This document shows positions 11,280 through 22,500 of a DNA stretch of 64,000 nt, piece by piece. This stretch comes from Anadara kagoshimensis (lineage: Eukaryota; Mollusca; Bivalvia; Arcoida; Arcidae), in the NCBI GenBank assembly GCA_021292105.1, contig CM037869.1, positions 31,125,508-31,189,507 on the forward strand, written 5' to 3'. The notes under the pieces are model-generated. The model did no database searches, was not told the DNA's origin, and worked only from the letters and a program-made list of their open reading frames with translations. A program made the translations under genes and the position numbers. The stretch's first letter is position 1. Every line of letters begins with the position of its first letter.

Positions 11280-12564
11280 CGAGGGGAGGTCAAAACGTTT
11301 ATAGAACGGGGTATATATTGCCGCAACAAACCATACATTTTATTATTCTTTTCAATATAGTCCCCATTTACCCCAATGCACTTAGCCCACTTTTCTTTCA
11401 GACTCTTATTTTTGAAATAGAATTCTTTGGTTTGGTCCTGAAACCATGCCTCTGGGGCAGCTTAAGTCATCATCATCAGAAAATCTGATTCCCCGTAAAT
11501 GGTTTCAAATTTCTAAATAGAAAAAAATCACTTGGTGCCAAATCGGGACTGTAGGGTGGGTGATTAAGTTGTTAGAACTTGCATTACGAATTGCTGCTTG
11601 TGCAATCCTTGACTTGTGCACAGGAGCATTGTCGTGAAGAAGAAATACCCCTCGGCTCAAATTTTCCCTCCTTTTAATGTAATAGCAGCTTTTTAGTTGC
11701 TTCATTGGATCAGCATAGTAATCCCCAGTGATAGAGATTCCAGCAGGTTTATAATTGATTAACAGAACACCCTTAGAATCCCAAAACATAGTGGCCATGA
11801 CTTTGACAGCTGATAGTTGGGTTTAATTTCTTTGGTGGGGGTGAGCCAGGATGCTTCCATTGCATGCACTCTTTTTTTTTTTTTGGTTTTCTGAGTCCCA
11901 ATGATGAATTCTTGTTTCATCACCAGTTACTAACATAAATGGAAGCACTCCGGGTTAGCATTGCCAAGAACCCCCAGACTTGACTGGAGTCTTTGGAAGC
12001 GATCCTGCACATTAAGGTTTCTGGGGACCCATCTCGCGGAAACTTTTGACATCCCAAGATGCTCGTGGATAACCGTGTATACACTTTTATGTGAAATGTC
12101 ACACTCCCTAGCTATTTCATCAATCCTAATTCGGCGATCATTCATGATGAGGGTCTCCACAGACGTGACATTTGCTTTATGATGGCATCAGCTGGCCGAC
12201 TTGACCATGGGTCATCCTTCAGTGAGTTGCACCCACGTGTAAATTCATATGACCATTTTGCAACTGTTGAATAGGCAGGACCACTGTTACCGTACACCGC
12301 GGCCATTCGCCGGTTAATTTCTTTGGCATTTGATCCCTCTACTGTGAGGAACTTTATCACTGATCTAAATTCAACATTTTGATTTTCCATCATTGTTTGA
12401 TGGTCACCAACTTTGTATGGTTTTGAGAATTACAAAAATATGTTGTGACAAATAAACTTGATATGTTTAAAATGGCGGAATGTTTTGTTGTCTAAATTAG
12501 TAAAGTAAATGTTTGTTACGCTTCGCTGAATACGCTGTTCTACGAACTTTCTGACTTCCCCTCG
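11280..12564 (-). mobile_element. mariner (Tc1/mariner, DDxD) transposon
   Basis: A 1285-bp element with terminal inverted repeats: left CGAGGGGAGGTCAAAACGTT, right (reverse complement) CGAGGGGAAGTCAGAAAGTT. Each end abuts a TA dinucleotide (11278-11279 and 12565-12566), the mariner target duplication. It encodes one broken minus-strand transposase. Size, ends and catalytic motifs all match mariner. It is inserted in a Penelope-like fragment within a gene A intron. Confidence 0.92.
11505..12393 (-). pseudogene. mariner transposase, frame-shifted
   Basis: The N-terminal part starts MMENQNVEFRSVIKFLTVEG at 12393 and carries the first helix-turn-helix, then shifts frame near 12150 into a stretch with a second helix-turn-helix (IARECDISHKSVYTVI). 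Catalytic blocks follow: VTGDETRIHHW near 11919 (first Asp), LLHDNAPVHKS near 11625 (second Asp), and NHPPYSPDLAPSDFF near 11522-11560 (third Asp), the last in yet another frame. All three Asp codons survive but at least two frameshifts separate them. The element should be inactive unless complemented. Confidence 0.88.
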
Positions 12565-12934
12565 TACATATACTTTTTAACAATATTGCGTTGACTACCA
12601 AAAAAATGCCTAGGGACTTGATAAGTCTGTGTTTGCAGTATCCTTACGTCAATGTTTTGTCTGTTAGCAGCTTGTTTCGTTGTATAAAGTTCTGGTAGTT
12701 GCGACAAATTCTGTCATCTGCAATGACCACTTATCAAAACACCTAGTTTAATATGACCGCCATTAAGCAAACAATATTGAAAAAATGTGTAAACTAATTG
12801 ATCTCATAGTAATGATACTGTTGAAACGTTCAATAATTAATTCAATGTTTCAAGTATTGAGTTTGGCATTAACTTCCACTATGTAAATGTTTTTTCAGCA
12901 TTTGGTCATTTTACTATCTTATTAAACATTCCAG

Positions 12935-13075
12935 GCTGTCCCTTATTAAAGTATGGTAAAACCTGTTCCGAGAATTGTTCCATTGGTTGTCAAAATACAT
13001 CGTACGTCTGCGAACCAGATACCGGTAACTGTACATTTGGCTGTAAGGAGGGCTTTACAGGGTTACTGTGTGATG
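12935..13075 (+). CDS. gene A EGF-like exon (module 2)
   Basis: A 141-nt phase 1-1 exon, CCAG acceptor and GTAAGT donor. It reads GCPLLKYGKTCSENCSIGC, then YVCEPDTGNC, then FGCKEGFTGLLCD, giving the full eight-cysteine multiple-EGF (laminin-EGF-like) pattern. It is intact and follows the broken extra lectin half, joining it or exon 4 in the same phase. Confidence 0.82.
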
Positions 13076-14766
13076 GTAAGTAATATCTTATGTCTACGAA
13101 CCAGATATTCTTATTTGTATTTATTGAATATCAGTATCAGCTTTGCATATACATTAAACGATGAATCCTGAGGTGTTAGCGTGCAATATGTATCGATATA
13201 TGCACGCAGACTTTGTTCCAGTCCGAGGTTTTCCGAATTTTTTGTTTTTTTTATATTGCACGTTTTGTTACGTGAATTATCATTTATTACGTCAACAATT
13301 GTTGTGACTAGACTGTAGACGTCATCGTTGTGTTGTGATCATACTGCAATAGTTGTTATATCCATTTACAAGAACTGGTGCAATATTTATTTATTGTGAG
13401 ACAAAATGATTTTATATGAAATACTAGTGGAACATAAATGAATTTTTATGTTCTTACACTAGTATAATAAAATGGTTCTTGATATTGGGAAATATTGTCT
13501 CTCGTCAACGAGCTTGCGAGTGCAAATGTACAGTCAACCCGGGACAAATAGTTGCACATCGTGTAGGTGACGTAATATGGTTTTATACAGGGTCAGTAAA
13601 TTCTATATCGGTCATGGGCGAAGCCAATATGAATGGACAAAACCAATATAAATTGACCCACACAACATCATATGACTGATGACTCGGATGGAAATAACGT
13701 CGTTGGACATTCCGTCCGACCAAATTATCTTATAAACAACTTCTGTCAAAGAAATAAATTGCACTTTCATCCCTGGAAATCAAATGTTTTGTCTCAATGT
13801 CACCAGATCTACACTACTGTGCGTATTTGCCGTTACAATTTGTGATAAATATAACTTGGTTGGTAACATTGACGTTAGTCAGGGAAAATAATTCTTATAT
13901 TGACTGGATAAATAATAGGCAGCCGTGTCCGATATGGATTATACTAGGTCACAACGTCACCAGCATTATACAATGAAAGTACAGAAACTAGTGAGGGGTA
14001 GCATATTGCCCAAGAACAGTCCGATAACCCTATATTATTGTATAATCACCCTAAAAATCAATACAATGAAGTCATGTAAAAGAATTCGTATCACACACAT
14101 GTATATATGTTTCCCTGGTTAATGACGTCATAAGATTGATGAAGCCTATAATGACGTCATATTTTAGACGGCCTGACATGTAGACATGAACAGATAATAA
14201 CGGTCTTTAACCATATATTTAAAGACAAATAATTTCGGGATGTGGATTGTGTATTTATTAAGTGCGAATTCTAACACTATTCATACATTGGGTTGGTCAT
14301 CGTATTTGAATATTCCTAAGGTTATGTTGACATGATTATTTTGTTTGAATACATATTTATGCCTTGTTGGGCTGTCTTTGCTGTAACCACCCTAATATTG
14401 AAATAGACTCCTTGAAAACATCGCCAATATCGGTGACTTTTCTTAACACTATTATTTAATAAACTGCAAGCAAAACGGAAAAACGTCAAGAAATACGCTG
14501 TCATTCATTGTGTAGGGATCAACAACAAACATATTAATCCATGTACGAATCACAATCCAGAAACATAGTAAAAACTTTGAAACTGACAAGTTTGGTTAAA
14601 CACATGAACTTCCACCAGGATATTGAAGCCGGAAGGGTAAGCACCTCCTGTTTAGCAAGCTACACCCCGTGATTATAATGTATAATTATGTATTTTGATT
14701 ATTGGTAAGTGCATTTATCTGAGTGTCAATTTTCTTACCATCTCTATCTATATGTATTTATTACAG
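13076..14766 (+). other. gene A intron
   Basis: It contains two palindromic TGACGTCA (CRE-type) octamers at 14123-14130 and 14152-14159, and a minus-strand Penelope-like 3'-end fragment at about 14515-14675. No exon seen. Confidence 0.5.
14515..14675 (-). mobile_element. Penelope-like element 3'-end fragment (copy b)
   Basis: On the minus strand it matches the shared family tail: CCATGTACGAATCACAATCC, AAAACTTTGAAACTGACAAG, GAACTTCCACCAGG, then AAGCACCTCCTGTTTAGC. Truncated, non-coding. Confidence 0.65.
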
Positions 14767-14901
14767 CTTGTAAAGTAGGACGTTATGGTGAGCAATGTGA
14801 AAAAAATTGTTCGGTTGGATGCGAAGGTTCCTCATGCAATCGTATCACTGGCAAATTCGACAATGGCTGCACAGTTAATTATGTTGGTATCCAAAGCAGA
14901 G
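14767..14901 (+). CDS. gene A EGF-like exon (module 3, two cysteines lost)
   Basis: A 135-nt phase 1-1 exon: CKVGRYGEQCEKNCSVGCEG, then SSCNRITGKFDNGC, then VNYVGIQSR. In sibling modules the GK-F position is Cys (G-N/K-C) and the module closes with a final Cys. Here they read Phe and Ser. The reading frame and splice sites are intact, so the exon could still be expressed with an incomplete disulphide set. Confidence 0.72.
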
Positions 14902-15295
14902 GTAAATTGTGACAGCTTTTTTGCTTTTATCTTAAAAGACGATTTTTTACAAAAGAAATATATTATAGAATATAAATATTTTATACATGTGTGATCAAAA
15001 ACAAACGTACTAATCCATGTCCAAATCACAATCCAGAACCAAAGTAAAAACTTTAGAAGTGACAAGTTAGGTTAGACACGTGAACTTCCACCAGGGAAGT
15101 ATTTACCGAATTACTATAAAAAAATGACGTAAATAAACATTTCAAAATATGCAAATAAATACACAAATTTAACTAATTGTTTTTGCCTACCTTATAATTA
15201 AGCGGAAAAGAATTGATGTACATTTTACATGTTTTACAGCATTTTGAAATACCGAAATCTATATTATTACATCATGTAATTATTTAATTTAACAG
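14902..15295 (+). other. gene A intron with Penelope-like fragment
   Basis: About 394 bp. A minus-strand Penelope-like 3'-end fragment (copy c) occupies about 14992-15105 (CCATGTCCAAATCACAATCC, GAACTTCCACCAGGGAAG). The rest shows nothing. Confidence 0.6.
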
Positions 15296-15430
15296 ATTGC
15301 AATGCTGGAAAATACGGAGAACAATGTAACTTGAATTGCTCGAAGAATTGTTTCAATAGCACATGCCAACAATATACGGGCAACTGTAATTTTGGTTGCA
15401 ATGCTAACTGGAATGGATCCAAATGTCAAG
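15296..15430 (+). CDS. gene A EGF-like exon (module 4)
   Basis: A 135-nt phase 1-1 exon, AACAG acceptor and GTATGT donor. It reads DCNAGKYGEQCNLNCSKNC, NSTCQQYTGNC, FGCNANWNGSKCQ, a complete eight-cysteine EGF/laminin-EGF-like module. The next homologous exon is more than 10 kb away, beyond the satellite array. Confidence 0.82.
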
Positions 15431-16569
15431 GTATGTTTACAAACAAACACTATAGCCGTTTGGTACATCACATGTTAATTTGTTGAATAATCATTAGATA
15501 ACTACATGAATACTTTTTCATGTAAAAATCATCTGTCCTTGACAACGCATATTAACGTTTAGTCCAAGCATCCAAGTATAGTCCCTCGGATGGCCCCGAG
15601 TTAAACCAAGTTATTTCCCTTTGTCCAGGTGGCGCAGTTTATTGTTGTCGTCGGATACAAATGGCATCCGACGACGCGCGTTTACGAATATTAACTCAGA
15701 TGATTTGTTAACAAGCAAAAACACAAAACAGGTCACAAAGTATTCCATAAATATTTTTAATAAAGTTTTAGAGCCAGGAAAATTCATGCTCTATGTAGAT
15801 CGACCATATCAACAATATTTTGTGTGATTTTTATACAAATTTCCCGGAACCAAGACGAATGAAATTTATTCCAAAAGTTCGATGATTGCCATCCGTCAGG
15901 GATTGAACTTTTTCATAATGTTGAATAAAGTAAATAATTCTTTTGAAAACTAAGTCTTACTTCAACTTTTAAAGCAAAGACATGTGATGTACTAAATCTA
16001 TTATATACCTCTCCAGAAAACACTATATGAGAACAGTTCCCTCTCGGGAGGGCCATAATACATTAATATTAAACAGCAGGTATAACTCTGCTGGTAGCTG
16101 GTGAACAGAGGATATCACAAACTCAGTAGGCAATAATTTCGTATTATTGTCAGAAATATACTAAAATTGTCTAAATTCCCTGCAAGTTAAAAATTGAAAT
16201 TCTCAAAAACTAAGGTATACTCCGTTATGCAAAGTATTTCCTTAGCTTAATTAGGTAATATATATTTTGGTCCTTTGCGTAGCTTTTCAACATCTTCAAA
16301 ATAATTTTGGTTTCATAATTTTCGTCCAAGCACTACTGATGAGGAATTGTATACCGAAACGGCCGTCTAGTGCTGTAAAATTAAAATTGGTATCCTATGT
16401 AATAAATATATTAACTGCATGCACGAACATTGTAAACTTACGTACGAATTAATGTCCAAAGAAATAACATCTTAAACAAAAGTTAAAATTTTCAAAACTT
16501 GAAAATTAATTTAAATACGAGAAATTTAACCGGGACAGCGAGGCATGTTCTCCAAAAGGGAAATGGTAA
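15431..16569 (+). other. gene A large intron, 5' part
   Basis: Anonymous sequence with an intact-core hammerhead ribozyme candidate at 16329-16374, about 200 bp before the satellite array starts. A GTCGTCGGATAC/CATCCGACGAC inverted pair lies near 15647-15675. Confidence 0.5.
16329..16374 (+). ncRNA. type I hammerhead ribozyme candidate, intact core
   Basis: All conserved pieces appear in order: stem I 5' arm AGCACTA (16329-16335), core CTGATGA (16336-16342), stem II GGAAT..ATACC (16343-16355, one A-A mismatch), core GAAA (16356-16359), a short stem III within the self-complementary ACGGCCGT (16359-16366), cleavage triplet GTC (16365-16367) and stem I 3' arm TAGTGCT (16368-16374), a perfect 7-bp partner of the 5' arm. 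Predicted cleavage follows C16367. Known: hammerheads with minimal stem III occur in Penelope-like elements and animal retrozymes and often act as dimers; the palindromic stem III fits that. Activity itself is inferred. Confidence 0.82.
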
Positions 16570-19500
16570 CAAGCAATTTATCATAAAATTAACAACGCGT
16601 AATCTTTCTAAATTAAGGAAAGAAAGCTAAAATTGCGCTTTGAGATTTCAGAACATTGGTCATATACACTTGATGTAACAAAGAATGTTTCATACAATTA
16701 ACAACGCGTAATTATTCTGAATTACGGAAAGAATGCTAAAATTGCTCTTCGCGATTTTAGTACATTGGCCATATACACTGGATGTATCAAACAATTCCTC
16801 ATACAATTAACAACGCGTATTTATTCCTAATTAAAGAAAGAATGCGATATTTGCGCTTCGCGTTTTTAGTACATTGGCCATATACACTAGATGTAACAAA
16901 CAATTTATCATACAATTAACAACGCGTAATATATTCTCAATTAAGTAAAGAATGCTAAAATTGCGCTGCGTGATTTTAGTGCATTGGCAATATACACTAG
17001 ATGTAACAACGAATTTATCATACAATTAACAACGCGTAAATATTCTCAATTAAAGAAAGAATGCTAAAATTGCGCTTAGCGATTTTTGTACATTGACCAT
17101 ATACACTGGATGTAACAAACAATTCCTCATACAATTAAGAACGCGTAATTATTCTCAATTAAAGAAAGAATGCTAAAATTGCGCTTCGCGATTCTAGTAC
17201 ATTGACCATATACACTGGATGTAACAAACAATTTATCATATAATTAACAAAGCGTAATTATTCCTAATTAAGGAAAGAATGCGACAATTGCGCTTTGCGA
17301 TTTTAGTACATTGGCCCTATCCACTAGATGTAAAAAAACAATTAATCATACAGTTAACAACGCGTAATTATTCCTAATTAAAAAAAGAATGCGACAATTG
17401 CGCTTCGTGATTTTAGTGCATTGGCCATATACACTAGTGAACAAACAATTTATCATACAATTAACAACGCGTAATTATTCCTAATTAAAGAAAAAATGCG
17501 ACAATTGCGCTTCGCGATTTTAGTACATTGGCCATATACACTGGATGTATCAAACAATTACTCATACAATTTACAACGCGTATTTATTCCTAATTAAAGA
17601 AAGAATGCGACATTTGCGCTTCGTGATTTTAGTGCATTGGCCATATACACTAGTCAACAAACAATTTATCATACAAGTAACAACGCGTAATTATTCCTAA
17701 TTAAAGAGAGAATGCGACAATTGCGCTTCGTGATTTAAGTGCATTGGCCATATGCACTAGTGAACAAACAATTTATCATACAATTAACAACGCGTAATTA
17801 TTCTTATTAAAGAAAGAATGCGACAATTGCGCTTCGCAATTTTAGTACATTGGCCATATACACTAGATGTAACAAACAATTCCTCATACAATTAACAACG
17901 CGTAATTATTCCTAATTAAAGAAAGAATGGTGAAATTGCTCTTCGCGATTTTAGTGCATTGGCCATATACACTGGATGTATCAAACAATTCCTCATAGAA
18001 TTAACAACGCGTATTATTCCTAATTAAAGAAAGAATGCGACATTTGCGCTTCGGAATTTTAGTACATTGGCCATATACACTAGATGTAACAAACAATTTA
18101 TCATACAATTAAGAACGCGTAATATATTTTCAATTAAGGAAAGGATGCTAAAATTGCGCTGCGTGATTTTAGTGCATTCGCCATATACACTAGTCAACAA
18201 ACAATTTATCATACAAGTAACAACGCGTAATTATTCTAATTAAAGAGAGAATGCGACAATTGCGATTCGTGATTTAAGTGCATTGGCCATATACACTAGT
18301 GAACAAACAATTTATCATACAATTAAGAACGCGTAATTATTCTATTAAAGAAAGAATGCGACAATTGCGCTTCGCAATTTTAGTACATTGGCCATATACG
18401 CTGGATGTAACAAACAATTCCTCATACAATTAACAACGCGTAATTATTCCTAATTAAAGAAAGAATGTTGAAATTGCTCTTCGCGATTTTAGTGCATTGG
18501 CCATATACACTAGATGTAACAACGAATTTATCATACAATTAAAAACGCGTAATTATTCTCAATTAAGGAAAGAATGATGAAATTGCTCTTTGCGATTTTA
18601 GTACATTGGCCATATACACTGGATGTATCAAACAATTCCTCATACAATTAACAACGCGTATTTTTCCTAATTAAAGAAAGAATGGGACATTTGCGCTTCG
18701 CGATTTAAGTACATTGGCCATATACACTAGATGTAACAAACAATTTATCATACAATTAACAACGCGTAATATATTTCAATTAAGGAAAGAATGCTAAAAT
18801 TCCGCTGCGTGATTTTAGTGCATTGGCCATATACACTAGATGTAACAACGAATTTATCATACAATTAACAACGCGTAATTATTCTAATTAAAGAAAGAAT
18901 GCTAAAATTGCGCTTCGCGATTTTAGTACATTGACCATATACACTGGATGTAACAAACAATTCCTCATACAATTAACAACGCGTAATTATTCTCAATTAA
19001 AGAAAGAATGCTAAAATTGCGTTTCGCGATTTTAGTACATTGACCATATACACTGGATGTAACAAACAATTTATCATACAATTAACAAAGCGTAATTATT
19101 CCTAATTAAGGAAAGAATGAGACAATTGCGCTTTGCGATTTTAGTACATTGGCCATATCCACTAGATGTAAAAAACAATTAATCATACAGTTAACAACGC
19201 GTAATTATTCCTAATTAAAAAGAATGCGACAATTGCGCTTCGTGATTTAGTGCATTGGCCATATACACTAGTGAACAAAGCAATTTATCATACAATTAAC
19301 AACGCGTAATTATTCCTAATTAAAGAAAAAATGCGACAATTGCGCTTCGCGATTTTAGTATATGGCCATATACACTGGATGTATCAAACAATTCCTCATA
19401 CAATTAACAACGCGTATTTATTCCTAATTAAAGACAGAATGCGACATTTGCGCTTCGTGATTTTAGTGCATTGCCATATACACTAGTCAACAAACAATTT

Positions 19501-22500
19501 ATCATACAAGTAACAACGCGTAATTATTCCTAATTAAAGAGAATGCGACAATTGCGATTCGTGATTTAAGTGCATTGGCCATATACACTAGTGAACAAAC
19601 AATTTATCATACAATTAACAACGCGTAATTATTCTTATTAAAGAAAGAATGCGACAATTGCGCTTCGCAATTTTAGTACATTGGCCATATACGCTGGATG
19701 TAACAAACAATTCCTCATACAATTAACAACGCGTAATTATTCCTAATTAAAGAAAGAATGTTGAAATTGCTCTTCGCGATTTTAGTACATTGCCATATAC
19801 ACTGGATGTATCAAACAATTCCTCATACAATTAACAACGCGTATTTATTCCTAATTAAAGAAAGAATGCGACATTTGCGCTTCGCGATTTTAGTACATTG
19901 GCCATATACACTAGATGTAACAAACAATTTATCATACTATTAACAACGCGTAATATATTCTCAATTAAGGAAAGAATGCTAAAATTGCGCTGCGTGATTT
20001 TAGTACATTGGCCATATACACTAGATGTAACAACGAATTTATCATACAATTAACAACGCGTAAATATTCTCAATTAAAGAAAGAATGCTAAAATTGCGCT
20101 TAGCGATTTTTGTACATTGACCATATACACTGGATGTAACAAACAATTCCTCATACAATTAAGAACGCGTAATTATTCTCAATTAAAGAAAGAATGCTAA
20201 AATTGCGCTTCGCGATTCTAGTACATTGACCATATACACTGGATGTAACAAACAATTATCATATAATTAACAAAGCGTAATTATTCCTAATTAAGAAAGA
20301 ATGCGACAATTGCGCTTTGCGATTTTAGTACATTGGCCTATCCACTAGATGTAAAAAACAATTAATCATACAGTTAACAACGCGTAATTATTCCTAATTA
20401 AAAAAGAATGCGACAATTGCGCTTCGTGATTTTAGTGCATTGGCCATATACACTAGTGAACAAACAATTTATCATACAATTAACAACGCGTAATTATTCC
20501 TAATTAAAGAAAAAATGCGACAATTGCGCTTCGCGATTTTAACATTGGCCATATACACTGGATGTATCAAACAATTACTCATACAATTTACAACGCGTAT
20601 TTATTCCTAATTAAAGAAAGAATGCGACATTTGCGCTTCGTGATTTTAGTGCATTGGCCATATACACTAGTCAACAAACAATTTATCATACAAGTAACAA
20701 CGCGTAATTATTCCTAATTAAAGAGAGAATGCGACAATTGCGCTTCGTGATTTAAGTGCATTGGCCATATGCACTAGTGAACAAACAATTTATCATACAA
20801 TTAACAACGCGTAATTATTCTTATTAAAGAAAGAATGCGACAATTGCGCTTCGCAATTTTAGTACATTGGCCATATACACTAGATGTAACAAACAATTCC
20901 TCATACAATTAACAACGCGTAATTATTCCTAATTAAAGAAAGAATGGTGAAATTGCTCTTCGCGATTTTAGTGCATTGGCCATATACACTGGATGTATCA
21001 AACAATTCCTCATAGAATTAACAACGCGTATTTATTCCTAATTAAAGAAAGAATGCGACATTTGCGCTTCGGAATTTTAGTACATTGGCCATATACACTA
21101 GATGTAACAAACAATTTATCATACAATTAAGAACGCGTAATATATTTTCAATTAAGGAAAGGATGCTAAAATTGCGCTGCGTGATTTTAGTGCATTCGCC
21201 ATATACACTAGTCAACAAACAATTTATCATACAAGTAACAACGCGTAATTATTCCTAATTAAAGAGAGAATGCGACAATTGCGATTCGTGATTTAAGTGC
21301 ATTGGCCATATACACTAGTGAACAAACAATTTATCATACAATTAAGAACGCGTAATTATTCTTATTAAAGAAAGAATGCGACAATTGCGCTTCGCAATTT
21401 TAGTACATTGGCCATATACGCTGGATGTAACAAACAATTCCTCATACAATTAACAACGCGTAATTATTCCTAATTAAAGAAAGAATGTTGAAATTGCTCT
21501 TCGCGATTTTAGTGCATTGGCCATATACACTAGATGTAACAACGAATTTATCATACAATTAAAAACGCGTAATTATTCTCAATTAAGGAAAGAATGATGA
21601 AATTGCTCTTTGCGATTTTAGTACATTGGCCATATACACTGGATGTATCAAACAATTCCTCATACAATTAACAACGCGTATTTTTCCTAATTAAAGAAAG
21701 AATGGGACATTTGCGCTTCGCGATTTAAGTACATTGGCCATATACACTAGATGTAACAAACAATTTATCATACAATTAACAACGCGTAATATATTTTCAA
21801 TTAAGGAAAGAATGCTAAAATTCCGCTGCGTGATTTTAGTGCATTGGCCATATACACTAGATGTAACAACGAATTTATCATACAATTAACAACGCGTAAT
21901 TATTCTCAATTAAAGAAAGAATGCTAAAATTGCGCTTCGCGATTTTAGTACATTGACCATATACACTGGATGTAACAAACAATTCCTCATACAATTAACA
22001 ACGCGTAATTATTCTCAATTAAAGAAAGAATGCTAAAATTGCGTTTCGCGATTTTAGTACATTGACCATATACACTGGATGTAACAAACAATTTATCATA
22101 CAATTAACAAAGCGTAATTATTCCTAATTAAGGAAAGAATGAGACAATTGCGCTTTGCGATTTTAGTACATTGGCCATATCCACTAGATGTAAAAAAACA
22201 ATTAATCATACAGTTAACAACGCGTAATTATTCCTAATTAAAAAAAGAATGCGACAATTGCGCTTCGTGATTTTAGTGCATTGGCCATATACACTAGTGA
22301 ACAAGCAATTTATCATACAATTAACAACGCGTAATTATTCCTAATTAAAGAAAAAATGCGACAATTGCGCTTCGCGATTTTAGTATATTGGCCATATACA
22401 CTGGATGTATCAAACAATTCCTCATACAATTAACAACGCGTATTTATTCCTAATTAAAGACAGAATGCGACATTTGCGCTTCGTGATTTTAGTGCATTGC

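Larger units (their letters stand above)
11060..12690 (-). mobile_element. Penelope-like element fragment (copy a), split by mariner
   Basis: 11060-11279 matches the family on the minus strand (GTCCAAATCACAATTCCG, CTCCTGTTTAGCTAGCTACA, GGAACATGGAACTATGGG-like blocks). The alignment resumes after 12566 with the next part of the same element, seen intact at 43460-43600. The mariner at 11280-12564 sits between, so this fragment is older than the mariner insertion. Confidence 0.65.
10485..12934 (+). other. gene A intron with nested transposons
   Basis: It contains a degenerate hammerhead-like motif (10831-10875), a minus-strand Penelope-like fragment (11060-12690), and a 1.3-kb mariner inserted into that fragment (11280-12564). 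The remainder is anonymous. Confidence 0.6.
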
